64,000 bases of DNA from Antrihabitans cavernicola (GCF_008297975.1 NZ_VLNY01000006.1:186001-250000), one strand, 5' to 3'; positions 54,869 through 63,800 are shown, counted from the stretch's first letter. Translations and numbers: made by a program. The notes: generated by a model not told the origin, from the sequence alone.

Positions 54869-55603
54869 ATGAAGATCCTGATTCCGTTGCCGGACAACGA
54901 CTTCGATACCACTGAGGTTGCAGTGCCGTGGCGGTTGCTGACCGACGCAGGTCACGACATCGTTTTCGCAACGGAATCAGGAGGCGTTGCGCCGCAGTGC
55001 GATCCGCGCCTGCTGACCGGAGTCTTGTTCGGGCAACTCGGTGCCGATCCGGAGCCCATCGAGTTCTACCGGGAGCTGACGAAGGATCGCCGGTTCGCCG
55101 ATCCGGTGAGTTGGCGCGATCTCGATGTCACCGGATTCGACGGTTTGATCCTTCCGGGCGGGCACGCACCCGGGATGCGGCAGTACTTGGGGTCGACCGA
55201 GTTGCAGGACGTGGTTGCTCGATTTTGGGCCACCGGAAAACCGGTCGGGGCAATCTGTCACGGCGTGCTGGTGCTGGCCCGAACCGAAGATGTCGCGACA
55301 GGGAAAAGCGTACTGGCGCAACGGCGGACCACCTGCCTGCCGAAGTACATGGAGCGCTCCGCATACCTGGCGACGGCATGGAAACTGGGCCGGTACTACC
55401 GCACTTATCCCGCGTACGTCGAAGACGAAGTGGTTGCGGCGCTGGCAGATTCGGCGCAGTTCCAGCGAGGCCCGCGTAGCGTCAGCAGAGGCACCCGAAC
55501 AGACGACTCGCATGCGTTCGTCGTCGAAGACGGCAACTACGTCTCCGCTCGCTGGCCGGGTGACGCCTATCTGTTTGCCGAGCGCTTCGCAGCCTTGTTG
55601 TGA
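54869..55603 (+). CDS. DJ-1/PfpI-family protein (glyoxalase III/chaperone-like)
   Basis: 244 residues; nucleophile elbow AICHGVLV carries the reactive Cys, with LPGGHAPGM upstream. Members are glyoxalases, deglycase-like proteins or chaperones of the Hsp31 group. The position after an aldehyde reductase suggests carbonyl stress defence. Its stop overlaps the next GTG (55600-55603). Confidence 0.82.
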   Translation: MKILIPLPDNDFDTTEVAVPWRLLTDAGHDIVFATESGGVAPQCDPRLLTGVLFGQLGADPEPIEFYRELTKDRRFADPVSWRDLDVTGFDGLILPGGHAPGMRQYLGSTELQDVVARFWATGKPVGAICHGVLVLARTEDVATGKSVLAQRRTTCLPKYMERSAYLATAWKLGRYYRTYPAYVEDEVVAALADSAQFQRGPRSVSRGTRTDDSHAFVVEDGNYVSARWPGDAYLFAERFAALL

Positions 55604-56619
55604 GGCGCTGGTGGTTGTTCACTGTGGCGGCCGGGCTGCTGCTCGCCTCCTGCGCCGCGGAGCAGCCAGAGGTCCGCACGCCACCGACGTCCAACGCGTC
55701 GCCGGGTTGCACCGCAGCCCCGACGGCTTCAGGACGCACGCAGGAGTCGCTGTCCAGCGGTGGCCGCGATCGCAGCTATGCGCGCTATGTGCCGTTCGGG
55801 CTGGATGCACGTAAGCCCGCTCCGTTGGTGCTCGACCTCACCGCATACTCGCCTGCCACGGTCGAGGAATCGATCAGCGGTTTCACCAAGCCGGATGCCG
55901 CGGGCAAGGTGAAGGCGGACGACGTCGGTGCTGTGGTGATCACGCCGGAGCCGGTCAACGGCCAGGGGCTGCTCACCTGGAACTACAAGAACATCCCGTG
56001 GTGGACCGACGACCAACGCTTCGTATCGGACTTGCTCGACGACGTAGAGCGCGATGCATGTATCGACACCAGTCGGGTGCTGGTGATGGGATTTGCGGTC
56101 GGTGGTGTGTTCGGCTCGATCGTTGCGTGCGATCAGGCGGATCGTTTCGCGGCGCTGGTCACCGTGTCGGGCCTGTACAGCCCGGACGACTGTGCGCCTG
56201 CGAAGCCGCTCCCCGTCTTGTCGTTTCATGGGACGGCCGACAGGTTCGTACCGTTCGACGGCGGCGTGGGAACAGGTGCGTCAGGGCTCGCACTGTCCGA
56301 TGCCACGACCGAGGGTCTGCTGTTCATGAGTGCTCGCCCAGGCGCGCTGGCATCGTCGCAGGCGTGGGCTGCGCACAACGGCTGCCGATCCGATCCCGTC
56401 GATGATGCTGTTGCACAGGGAGTTACGCGCAAGGCCTGGGGCGGGTGCAGAGGCGGCGCGGACGTGGTCCTCTATGTAATCGAGGGCGGTGAGCACACCT
56501 GGCCGGGGAGCAACGGCATGTCAGCATTGACCGACTTGCTGGGACCGGTGTCGAATGCGGTTGTCGCGAACGATGTGATCTGGGACTTCTTCGCGGCGCA
56601 TACTGGAGTGCACAACTGA
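55600..56619 (+). CDS. Lipoprotein related to PHB-depolymerase/feruloyl esterases, nucleophile lost
   Basis: 339 residues. Signal peptide with lipobox LASC (Cys at about 18), then an alpha/beta-hydrolase domain like mycobacterial LpqP/LpqC. The nucleophile elbow, normally G-x-S-x-G, reads GFAVGG, so Ser is Ala. The other triad members seem kept: Asp in GTADRFVP and His in GGEHTWPG. It is likely a binding or structural protein rather than an esterase, unless another Ser substitutes. GTG start coupled to the DJ-1 gene. Confidence 0.78.
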   Translation: MRRWWLFTVAAGLLLASCAAEQPEVRTPPTSNASPGCTAAPTASGRTQESLSSGGRDRSYARYVPFGLDARKPAPLVLDLTAYSPATVEESISGFTKPDAAGKVKADDVGAVVITPEPVNGQGLLTWNYKNIPWWTDDQRFVSDLLDDVERDACIDTSRVLVMGFAVGGVFGSIVACDQADRFAALVTVSGLYSPDDCAPAKPLPVLSFHGTADRFVPFDGGVGTGASGLALSDATTEGLLFMSARPGALASSQAWAAHNGCRSDPVDDAVAQGVTRKAWGGCRGGADVVLYVIEGGEHTWPGSNGMSALTDLLGPVSNAVVANDVIWDFFAAHTGVHN

Positions 56620-56636
56620 GGATTGGGGACCTTCAC

Positions 56637-57155
56637 GTGACTGCACCACTGCCCGCATTGCACAACATCGCACCGGATCCGATGCTGACTTTCGAAACAT
56701 TTGCGAGCGAGCTCGCGCGGCATACCCATTTTGCGTATCGCGCCTTCGAGGTCGTAGCCCATCACCCGCGTGAGGCGTATAACCCGCTGTTCATCCACTC
56801 GCCGCGGGTAGGTCTGACGACGCATCTCATTCACGCCACTGTGTCGTGCATGGTCGAGAAGCGAAACGCGACCAGCGTGTACTGCGTTCAGGTCGGCGAA
56901 GACTGGACGCTCGATCTGCTCGAGCAGCACGACGTGGTGATATTTCGGCGGATGCGACCTGAGGATTTCGACCGGTGGGACCAGATTCCGAAGTCGCGAT
57001 TCTCGGAGTGCCAGGTCGTCGGTGTGAGCGATTTGGCATCGGTGGCGCCCCCGGCATTACGCGGGCGGCAGCAGGTGCACGAGTGGGCGCTCTTCGCCGA
57101 CCTGCCCGATCAGAAGCCCTATCTAGCGCGAGACGCTGTCGGCAAGTCCGAATAG
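56637..57155 (+). CDS. Hypothetical protein
   Basis: 172 residues, no signal peptide or membrane segment. Contains HHPREAYNPLFIH and a Val/Cys-rich core strand TSVYCVQVGEDWTLDLLE; no family recognised. GTG start 17 bases after the lipoprotein gene, so probably the last gene of adhC-DJ-1-lipoprotein. Its end overlaps the converging sigma-factor gene by 33 bp. Confidence 0.6.
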   Translation: MTAPLPALHNIAPDPMLTFETFASELARHTHFAYRAFEVVAHHPREAYNPLFIHSPRVGLTTHLIHATVSCMVEKRNATSVYCVQVGEDWTLDLLEQHDVVIFRRMRPEDFDRWDQIPKSRFSECQVVGVSDLASVAPPALRGRQQVHEWALFADLPDQKPYLARDAVGKSE

Positions 57156-58130
57156 CTCGAAATGCTCGCGGCCGATGAAGCTGGTGACCGCGGCAATCTT
57201 GTTGCCGCGCAACGTCAACACATCGATAGCCCAGGGTAGGTATGTGCCGACCACCTCATCCCACAGGTACGACGCCGCGGCCGGCTGACCGTTGGCATCG
57301 ACCGGGACTCGACGCCAACCGCCACAGCCGGTCAGCGGGACCTTGACGGCGAAATCGGTGACAGCGTCGATGCCGCGATACCAATGTGCGAGCGGCGACA
57401 TGGACCAGGTGACATCTTCCGTGAGCAGGGCGACGAGTGCGTCTGCATCGCCGTCCTGCAGTGCCGCGGAGTACTCGGCGACCACCTTCCGTAATTGTGC
57501 GTCGCCCAGTTCGCGCAACGTCTGTTGCTGGGTGGCCGCGGGTACTTTGTCGGCGACGATGCGGCGAGCGCGTTGTAAGGCGCTGTTGACCGATGCTGTC
57601 GAGGTATCCATCATCTGCGCGATGTCGGACGCTGGGAATCCGAGCACCTCGAACAGCAGCAAGGCTGCCCGCTGGTTGCCTGGAAGATGTTGCAGTGCAG
57701 CGACGAAGGCGAGCTCGATGGTCTCGCGCTGCTCGTAATCAGCGTGCGGATCGGGGGCGAACGGCGTGAGCCAGGCGATGTCGGTGAGCGGCTGATCGCC
57801 TAGGACCGCGTGATCACTGGACGGCCCGAGGTCCATCGGCAGCGCCCGCTTCCCCCGGCTCGCCACCGTATCGAGGCAGGTGCGGGTTGCGACGGTGTAG
57901 ACCCAGGAGCGCAACGAACTACGACCCTCGAACCGCGGTAGCCCACGCCAAGCGCGCAGCAACGCGTCCTGCAGCGCATCTTCGGCATCGTGCGACGAGC
58001 CGAGCATGCGGTAGCAGTGTGCGTGCAACTCGTGGCGAAGCGGCGCGACCAGGCGGGTGAACGCCGCATTGTCGCCCTCCCGTGCGCTGATCAGGTCACG
58101 ATCGTGCGCTTCTGGTACGGAGTGGGACAT
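57123..58130 (-). CDS. ECF-type sigma factor with SnoaL-like C-terminal domain (SigJ/SigG-like)
   Basis: About 335 residues. Sigma region 2 (HCYRMLGSSHDAEDALQDALLRAWRGL) and region 4 (LPGNQRAALLLFEVLGFPASDIAQMMDTSTASVNSALQRAR) are followed by a 130-residue SnoaL-like domain (DGDADALVALLTEDVTWSMSPL). Such fused factors need no separate anti-sigma gene; the C-terminal domain is thought to modulate activity. ATG 58130 is preferred; GTG 58139 is possible. Fourteen bases or so after the isochorismatase-like gene, so perhaps the last gene of the MarR operon. Confidence 0.88.
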   Translation of the reverse strand: MSHSVPEAHDRDLISAREGDNAAFTRLVAPLRHELHAHCYRMLGSSHDAEDALQDALLRAWRGLPRFEGRSSLRSWVYTVATRTCLDTVASRGKRALPMDLGPSSDHAVLGDQPLTDIAWLTPFAPDPHADYEQRETIELAFVAALQHLPGNQRAALLLFEVLGFPASDIAQMMDTSTASVNSALQRARRIVADKVPAATQQQTLRELGDAQLRKVVAEYSAALQDGDADALVALLTEDVTWSMSPLAHWYRGIDAVTDFAVKVPLTGCGGWRRVPVDANGQPAAASYLWDEVVGTYLPWAIDVLTLRGNKIAAVTSFIGREHFELFGLADSVSR

Positions 58131-58153
58131 TTCGCTCACATACCGATTGTGCC

Positions 58154-58744
58154 TTAGTCGTGGGACGCGGCCAGCAGCTCCACAATCTCTGCCGTCGTTC
58201 CGGTTTCACCGAGGCGCGGGAAAATTCGCTGGATGCTGTTGTCGTGCGCATCCTCGCTGCCGTCGGCCATCGCGTCGGTCGCCAATGTGACGTGGTAGCC
58301 GTGCTCGTGTGCGGCGCGAGCGGTCGATTCGACGCCGATGCTGGTGGCGATTCCTGCCAGCACGATCTGTGTGACACCGCGACGACGCAGCTGCAGATCG
58401 AGGTCGGTGCCGAAGAATGCGCCCCAATTGCGTTTGGTGACAACGATGTCCTCGTCGTGACCGGACAACTCGTCGACGATCACGTCCCACCCCTCGGGTC
58501 GCGTGGCGCCTTTGGGCTGCGCGCCGCCGTCGGTGCGTCCGGGTGCGGCATCGGAGCCGTCCGGCGCGGTACTCACGCGGACCAGGACCACAGGCGCTTT
58601 CCTGGCACGAAATGCATCGGCCAGTTCGACGGCGTTCGCAACCACTTCGGGTCCGGAGTGGGGAACCGTTGGCAGTGAGGCGATTCCGCGTTGCAGGTCG
58701 ATGACGACCAGTGCGGTGTTGGGATCGAGAGTGGTGACGGCCAT
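58154..58744 (-). CDS. Isochorismatase-family hydrolase
   Basis: 196 residues. Asp in VVIDLQRG and Lys in VTKRNWGAF match the catalytic pair. The usual Cys position reads ATSIGVES with Gly, as in isochorismatase proper and unlike the cysteine amidases, so nicotinamidase-type chemistry is unlikely. Third gene after MarR and MFS; may act on the compound exported or sensed by them. Confidence 0.82.
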   Translation of the reverse strand: MAVTTLDPNTALVVIDLQRGIASLPTVPHSGPEVVANAVELADAFRARKAPVVLVRVSTAPDGSDAAPGRTDGGAQPKGATRPEGWDVIVDELSGHDEDIVVTKRNWGAFFGTDLDLQLRRRGVTQIVLAGIATSIGVESTARAAHEHGYHVTLATDAMADGSEDAHDNSIQRIFPRLGETGTTAEIVELLAASHD

Positions 58745-58755
58745 GGGCGGCCTTT

Positions 58756-60144
58756 CTATTGTGGGTTGGCTGGCACGACGTGGCTCAGCGAGCGGTCGGC
58801 CAGTGTGACGACGAGAAGCAGTGCAGCGCAGGGGAGTAGGAACAATGCGAGATTGTGAAGGCCGGACGTATCGGCGCCGTGACCGAACGCGGCGGCGACC
58901 GCTGCCGCAGCGACCATCGCACCGAGGTAGGTGAAAGTGCGGAGCAGGCCAGCTGAGGAACCCATCCTTTCCGGATCGGCTTGGTGATAGAGAGCGTTCT
59001 GGTTGGCAAGTCCGTTGAGGCCCTGCTGCGTTCCGGTGAACACACCGATTCCGACGAGAATCCAGATAGTCGTCGACGAGTTCAGAAAGAGCAGTATCGA
59101 GCACGCCGCAATCATCGCAATGCTGCCGATCACCAATTTGCCGCGAACTTCGCTGCGACGTCCGGCGAGGATGCTGGTGCCGATGCCGATCAACGACATC
59201 GGAAGCAGGATCAAACCTGTGCTCGACGCGCTGAGTCCGCGGCACTCCTCCAGCCACTGCGTGAAGCCGTAGAGGAACGCGTAAGCGACTGTGTAGGAGA
59301 GGAGTTGACGCAGGAAGGTAGCGAGCAGAGGGAGGTTGCCACCGAGTACTCGCAGATCGAGGAACGGCTTGGCGGTGTGCAGTTCGCGAAACGTCAGTGC
59401 CGCGGCGGCTGCGACTGCAAGAACAGGCAGGTACCAGTTCGACACGTGCGGATTCATCAGGAAAAGCATTGCGGCAGTGAGCATCGTCGCGAACAACGTC
59501 ATACCCGGAGTGTCGATCCCGCCGACGTCGGCACGCCTGGGTGTGGGGATTTTCGGTAGCCGCAACATGCCGAGGACAACGCACGCGAGAGCGAGCGGAA
59601 GATTGACCGCGAAGATGGTGCGCCAGCCGCCGACGTCGATCAACACGCCGCCCAGCGTGGGTCCGAGCACTCCCGTGGTCTGACCGGCCACCGACAGCGC
59701 TGTCAAGATTCCGCCCGGCGTGTCCCGTCCTGTGCGTTCTGCTTCGCGTCGGATCAGAAACATTGCGGCCGGATAGGCGGCGGAGGTGCCGAGGCCGATC
59801 AGAACCCGTGCGGCGATCAGGAACCCGAGCGACGGTGCCAGCGTTCCGAGGAGCCCGCCGATGCCGACCAAAGCCGATCCAGCGAGGTAGAGCGGGCGCG
59901 GACCGAACCGATCGACCAGTCGGCCGATGACGGGTTGACCGACTGCGGTGGTGAGATACAGGGCGGAGACCAGCCATGCGGTAGTCGACGGCGGAACTCC
60001 GAAGGCCAGTCCGATGGGAATCAACGACACCGAAATCATCGTAGAGTTCACCGGATTCAGCATCGAGCCCAGAACCAGTGGCGCGCTGAGCTTGCGGTCG
60101 AAGCGGGTGTTCGACGGGCGGTTCAGCGTCGATCCGACGGTCAT
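58756..60144 (-). CDS. MFS drug-efflux transporter (DHA2/EmrB-like)
   Basis: 462 residues, 14 or so membrane segments. Motif A is GRLVDRFGPRPLYLAG; motif C-type GQTTGVLGPTLGGVL is typical of drug:H+ antiporters. ATG overlaps the MarR stop (ATGA at 60141-60144), so expression is tied to the regulator. Likely exports a toxic compound, possibly the substrate of the isochorismatase-like enzyme. Confidence 0.87.
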   Translation of the reverse strand: MTVGSTLNRPSNTRFDRKLSAPLVLGSMLNPVNSTMISVSLIPIGLAFGVPPSTTAWLVSALYLTTAVGQPVIGRLVDRFGPRPLYLAGSALVGIGGLLGTLAPSLGFLIAARVLIGLGTSAAYPAAMFLIRREAERTGRDTPGGILTALSVAGQTTGVLGPTLGGVLIDVGGWRTIFAVNLPLALACVVLGMLRLPKIPTPRRADVGGIDTPGMTLFATMLTAAMLFLMNPHVSNWYLPVLAVAAAAALTFRELHTAKPFLDLRVLGGNLPLLATFLRQLLSYTVAYAFLYGFTQWLEECRGLSASSTGLILLPMSLIGIGTSILAGRRSEVRGKLVIGSIAMIAACSILLFLNSSTTIWILVGIGVFTGTQQGLNGLANQNALYHQADPERMGSSAGLLRTFTYLGAMVAAAAVAAAFGHGADTSGLHNLALFLLPCAALLLVVTLADRSLSHVVPANPQ

Positions 60145-60590
60145 GTGTCCGTCAACCGTTCCAGCAGCGTCAGGGCGTCGTTGATCGTGCGTCGCTCGTC
60201 CTCGGTGTAGAGATCCTGCATGGAGCGGGTGAGCCACTCGTCGCGTGCTCGTCGGCTCACGCGGATGTGCTCGCGGCCGGTCTCGCTCAGTGAGATCAGT
60301 TGCTTACGACCGTCGTTGGGGTCCGGTCGACGCTCGATCATGTCGCGCTCGGCGAGCGACGACAGGATGGCGGCCATCGATTGCGGGCGAACCTGCTCGG
60401 CGGCCGCAAGGTCGCTCGCGGAGACGTTCTGCTCTTGCGTGAGGCGACTGAGAACCGACAGTTGTGACGGCGTGAGATCGCGGGTGTCGTAGACCCGCTT
60501 GATGCGACGACGGATGCGGCTGATGGCCACCCTGAGATCGCGTGCGGCTAGAGACGCCGACGCAGAGATCCCGTCCTTTGTTGTGGCCAT
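60141..60590 (-). CDS. MarR-family regulator
   Basis: 149 residues with winged helix at about 45-110 (LTPSQLSVLSRL, SASDLAAAEQVRPQSMAAILSSL, DPNDGRKQLISL). It heads the MFS-isochorismatase operon and should repress it until a ligand binds. A palindrome lies 20 bases before the start. Confidence 0.88.
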   Translation of the reverse strand: MATTKDGISASASLAARDLRVAISRIRRRIKRVYDTRDLTPSQLSVLSRLTQEQNVSASDLAAAEQVRPQSMAAILSSLAERDMIERRPDPNDGRKQLISLSETGREHIRVSRRARDEWLTRSMQDLYTEDERRTINDALTLLERLTDT

Positions 60591-60609
60591 GGCTCCAGAG
60601 TAGAACCAT

Positions 60610-60633
60610 CAGTTCAAACTGTCCAGCTTGGAC
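60610..60633. promoter_or_regulatory. Candidate MarR operator
   Basis: Two adjoining inverted repeats, CAGTT-CA-AACTG (60610-60621) and GTCCA-GCT-TGGAC (60621-60633), directly upstream of marR. AT-rich sequence follows (CTATATTATG). Placement fits autorepression. Confidence 0.5.
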
Positions 60634-60636
60634 TGT

Positions 60637-60861
60637 CTATATTATGTTGATGTCGTGAATTTCTGCGGCGCTAGCTCGTTCCGCGTCCGTCAAGGTTGCC
60701 GGATCCACCCGGCTCACGAGCGCCCAATGCTTGCCGACCGGGCATCGCTGAAATCGCTTGGAGCCAAGGCGGATAGCTTTGAACGATCCGAGCGGAACCC
60801 ACTTGGTCGTATACAGATGACCAGCGGAACAACGTACGATGCGATCGCTTTTCGAGCTCAT
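60637..60861 (-). CDS. Small zinc-ribbon-like protein
   Basis: 74 residues. RCSAGHLYTTKWVPLGSFKAIRLG and FQRCPVGKHWALV form two Cys-His pairs (CxxGH and CPVGxHW) that could bind one zinc. Small proteins with this pattern recur in actinobacteria. GGAGG lies 8 bases before the ATG. Function unknown. Confidence 0.72.
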   Translation of the reverse strand: MSSKSDRIVRCSAGHLYTTKWVPLGSFKAIRLGSKRFQRCPVGKHWALVSRVDPATLTDAERASAAEIHDINII

Positions 60862-61095
60862 TCGACTACCTCCATGTGTCAGCCCGGACCGTCGCTTGCG
60901 GCGGCGAGCAGGGGCACCAGCACCGACCCCATCGGTGTCGGCAGGTTGTGGGCGCGAGCCTTGCGAAGGATGACCCCGTTTCTCAGATCAGCGCGATCCT
61001 TGTGCTCACACCTCGACGGTATGCCTGACCAACCTGATCGCGTGACATTCCTCCCGGTATCCGGGATGAATCGCAACGGATCGGCTTGTGGGCCA

Positions 61096-61377
61096 TCAGC
61101 CTGCCGTCAACGTCCTGAACAGCTCGCTGAAATCTCGCAGCGCGCGTTTGTCTTCGTCCGGCGACTGATGGCCACCATCGACGGTGATCGAAATGGCAGT
61201 TCCCCTGCGAACTTTCAGCTCGTTCCAACACAGCGGCAAGGTCTGCGCCAAGATTCGACGACCTGCCACCGTCAGTACGATCTTGGACGAGTATTCGTTG
61301 GTCTTCCAACACAACTGTTCCGCGATATCGGGATTCAGCGGACCTGCTGCTTCCAGATCCTCGTAGTACATCGTCAC
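61096..61377 (-). CDS. Small protein coupled to the acyl-CoA synthetase; possible HPr-like fold
   Basis: 93 residues. The start GTG overlaps the stop of the upstream synthetase gene (GTGA at 61374-61377), which argues for a real gene; ATG 61371 is also possible. The run of predicted helix (PDIAEQLCWKTNEY), strand (KIVLTVAG), helix (TLPLCWNELKV) and strand (TAISITVDG) follows the order of the HPr phosphocarrier fold, but the phosphorylated His of LHARP is absent (GPLNPD). This fold call is a pattern judgement only. Confidence 0.55.
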   Translation of the reverse strand: MTMYYEDLEAAGPLNPDIAEQLCWKTNEYSSKIVLTVAGRRILAQTLPLCWNELKVRRGTAISITVDGGHQSPDEDKRALRDFSELFRTLTAG

Positions 61378-63014
61378 TGCACCTCGTCGGCTTCCACGAT
61401 CTCGCGGAGCAGTCGCGGCACCACCTTGCCTGTGGTGTTGCGGGGGAGCGCGTCGACGAACCGTACTTCGCGCGGAACGCTGAAGCGCGCGAGTCGCTGC
61501 TTGACGACGGCGGTGACGGCTTCGGCTGTGACAGTGGCGGATCGGGGATCTTGGCGCACGACGAACGCGGCGAGGCGATGGCCGAATTCGACGTCCGGGA
61601 CGCCGATCACCGCGACTTCGGCTACGCCCTCGATCTCGGCGATCACCTGTTCCACCTCGTTCGGATAGACGTTCTCACCACCGGAGACCACCATGTCGTC
61701 GGCTCGTCCGTCGAGGAACAGCAGGCCGTCGGCGCCAATCCTCCCGAGATCGCCCGTGGCCATCAAACCGTCGACCACCTTTTTTCCTGCGCCCTGGCGC
61801 GTGTAACCGTCGAAAAGCATTCCGTTGCCTACGAATATCTCGCCCACCGCACCGGCGCTGACCGGGCGACCTGCGGGATCGAGGATCGCGATCGTGGTGC
61901 CGAGCGGCGCTCGTCCGGACGTTGTCGGGTGCGCCGCGAGCTCGTCGGGAGTTGCAATCGTCGCAAAGGAGACTTCGGTACTGCCGTAGATGTTGTAGAG
62001 CACCGGCCCGAACCTGCGTAGGGTCTCGCGAACCACAGGCGCCGCGATCGCCGACCCGCAGGCAGCGATCACGTCGAGACTGGACGTGTCGGTATCGGTA
62101 TCCGCGGAAGCATCGATGATGCGCGACAACATGATCGGCACGACTATCAACGTCCGCACCCTATGCGCTTCGATGGCGTGCAGTGCCTCCCGCGCAAGGA
62201 AATTGCGTTGCAGTACAACGGTGCACCCCATCGCGATGCTGCTGATCAGTGCTCCGAAGCCCCAGGAATGAAAGATCGGCGCGCAGACCAGATCGGTGCT
62301 TCCTGCTCGAAACGGTATGCGCGACAACAGTGCTGCGCCAGGCATCGGATTACGCGGGTTGGTGCGAAGCGCCCCCTTCGGTGCCCCCGTCGTACCCGAC
62401 GTCAGGATGATCGAATGGGCGACGCGCGGGCGGAAAGGGAGGCGGTGCTCGGTATCGCGCGCGATCAATTCGTCGATGGTCGGAACACCGTCGCGTAAGC
62501 GCGGATAGCCCTCGTTGGACCACGCTTGAATCAGCTGGATTCCCTCGATGCCCGCCGCGGTGGTGAACTCCGAATCGGCGACCAGTACGTCGACGCGCTG
62601 CTCGCGTAGCACCGTCGCCAACTGATCTCCGGAGAGCCCGGTATTGACGAGAACCTGATCGGCGCCGACTCGACCTGCCGCAGCGACAGCGTGCAGGAAG
62701 CCGCGGTGGTTTCGGCAGAGTATGGCTACCTTCGCCTTGTCGTCGATACCACGCACGAGCATGGCGCGGGCCAGTGCGTCGATCTCCTCGTCGAGTCGGC
62801 GATAGGTGACGCTGCCGGCGTCGTCGATGATTGCGGTCCGATCGGGGTAGCGCCGTGCGGTCATCGCGATCGCCATGCCCGGGGTGACGTCCCACCGCAC
62901 CGCCGCCACGCCCATGCGTGCCAACTTTGCGGGCGACATCGGGCGCAAGGCCCCCGACCGCACGATGGGTGCCACGCCCTTCGCCAGCTCGACTGCTGAC
63001 TTGACCATCGACAC
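61374..63014 (-). CDS. Acyl-CoA synthetase (FadD type)
   Basis: About 546 residues. AMP/ATP motif ILTSGTTGAPKGA, NIYGSTEVSFATIA, and the C-terminal hinge LDGRADDMVVSGGENVYPNEVE and catalytic Lys in NTTGKVVPR are intact. Activates a fatty or related acid with ATP and CoA. Start GTG at 63014 has AAGGAG 8 bases before it; ATG 63008 is close by. Upstream, divergently placed relative to nothing obvious; a TetR gene lies 153 bp upstream on the same strand. Confidence 0.9.
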   Translation of the reverse strand: MSMVKSAVELAKGVAPIVRSGALRPMSPAKLARMGVAAVRWDVTPGMAIAMTARRYPDRTAIIDDAGSVTYRRLDEEIDALARAMLVRGIDDKAKVAILCRNHRGFLHAVAAAGRVGADQVLVNTGLSGDQLATVLREQRVDVLVADSEFTTAAGIEGIQLIQAWSNEGYPRLRDGVPTIDELIARDTEHRLPFRPRVAHSIILTSGTTGAPKGALRTNPRNPMPGAALLSRIPFRAGSTDLVCAPIFHSWGFGALISSIAMGCTVVLQRNFLAREALHAIEAHRVRTLIVVPIMLSRIIDASADTDTDTSSLDVIAACGSAIAAPVVRETLRRFGPVLYNIYGSTEVSFATIATPDELAAHPTTSGRAPLGTTIAILDPAGRPVSAGAVGEIFVGNGMLFDGYTRQGAGKKVVDGLMATGDLGRIGADGLLFLDGRADDMVVSGGENVYPNEVEQVIAEIEGVAEVAVIGVPDVEFGHRLAAFVVRQDPRSATVTAEAVTAVVKQRLARFSVPREVRFVDALPRNTTGKVVPRLLREIVEADEVQ

Positions 63015-63167
63015 GCGAGGTTCTCCTTGATTGCCGAAGCGTGTGTGACGCGGCTGCGTGCAGACAACTGAGCCCAGCTCCCCAACTGCGTGTGGCATCA
63101 GCGTTGTTGCCCGACACCGCCGAGGCGGTCGGGTTGGCTCCATTATGACCGAATCGAAAGGACAGGG

Positions 63168-63749
63168 TCAGGGGGTTCGCAGACTGGGCCAGATCAGGGC
63201 GAGAATCGCGTCGGCATGGGCGGATGTCAGAGTGGCGTGCGAGATGAGCAGCTTGTAGTAGATCGAGCCCCAGATCGCGTCCATCGTCACGTCGATGTCC
63301 AGGTCGGCACGAACCTGACCGCGCTCGATCCCACGTTGCAGCACCTCGGTTGTCGCGGCGCGACGGCCTGCGATGAACCGTTCGCTGATGGCCTCGGCGA
63401 GTGACGGCTCGAAGCGACTCTCGGCGATCAGGTCCAACATCGCGGCACCGGTTTTGGTGCGATAGAACGCGATGACGCCGCGGACCTCGTCCAGGAGGTC
63501 GGTGTGCACGTCGCCCGAGTCGCCGAATCCTGGATACCTGTCGGCGCGGTCGTGCACCGCGTCGAGCAGGATCGCGGCCTTCGACGGCCACCAGCGGTAG
63601 AGCGTGGTCTTGCCCGCGCCTGCGCGCTGAGCGATTGCCTCCATGGTGAGGCCGCGGAAGCCGGTCTCCGCGAGCATGTCGTAGGCGGCGTCGAGAATCG
63701 CGCGTCGAGTCGATTCGCTCCGCGGCCTGCCCGCGGTCTCGTTCTGCAT
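63168..63749 (-). CDS. TetR-family regulator
   Basis: 193 residues. Helix-turn-helix at about 10-60 (RAILDAAYDMLAETGFRGLTMEAIAQRAGAGKTTLYRWWPSKAAIL) and a TetR_C ligand domain with RFIAGRRA. Divergent from an SDR gene over a 51-bp gap that holds an inverted repeat; it likely controls that SDR and itself. Confidence 0.87.
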   Translation of the reverse strand: MQNETAGRPRSESTRRAILDAAYDMLAETGFRGLTMEAIAQRAGAGKTTLYRWWPSKAAILLDAVHDRADRYPGFGDSGDVHTDLLDEVRGVIAFYRTKTGAAMLDLIAESRFEPSLAEAISERFIAGRRAATTEVLQRGIERGQVRADLDIDVTMDAIWGSIYYKLLISHATLTSAHADAILALIWPSLRTP

Positions 63750-63772
63750 GGAATGAACATACCTGTTGACAA

Positions 63773-63790
63773 AAACGATACGTAGCGTTT
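63773..63790. promoter_or_regulatory. Candidate TetR operator in the TetR/SDR promoter
   Basis: AAACG-ATACGTAG-CGTTT inverted repeat between the divergent genes. A consensus TTGACA (63766-63771) just before it may be the -35 of the SDR promoter. Confidence 0.45.
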
Positions 63791-63800
63791 CGATAATAGA

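Noticed and set aside
60862-61095. Possible 65-codon minus-strand gene (60879-61076) in a 234-bp gap
   Set aside because: No ribosome site, no recognisable motif and no coupling to its neighbours; left unannotated.
60628-61668. Plus-strand frame of 346 codons before the acyl-CoA synthetase
   Set aside because: Crosses two small minus-strand genes with ribosome sites or coupling; its product is Arg/Ser-rich and unlike any family.
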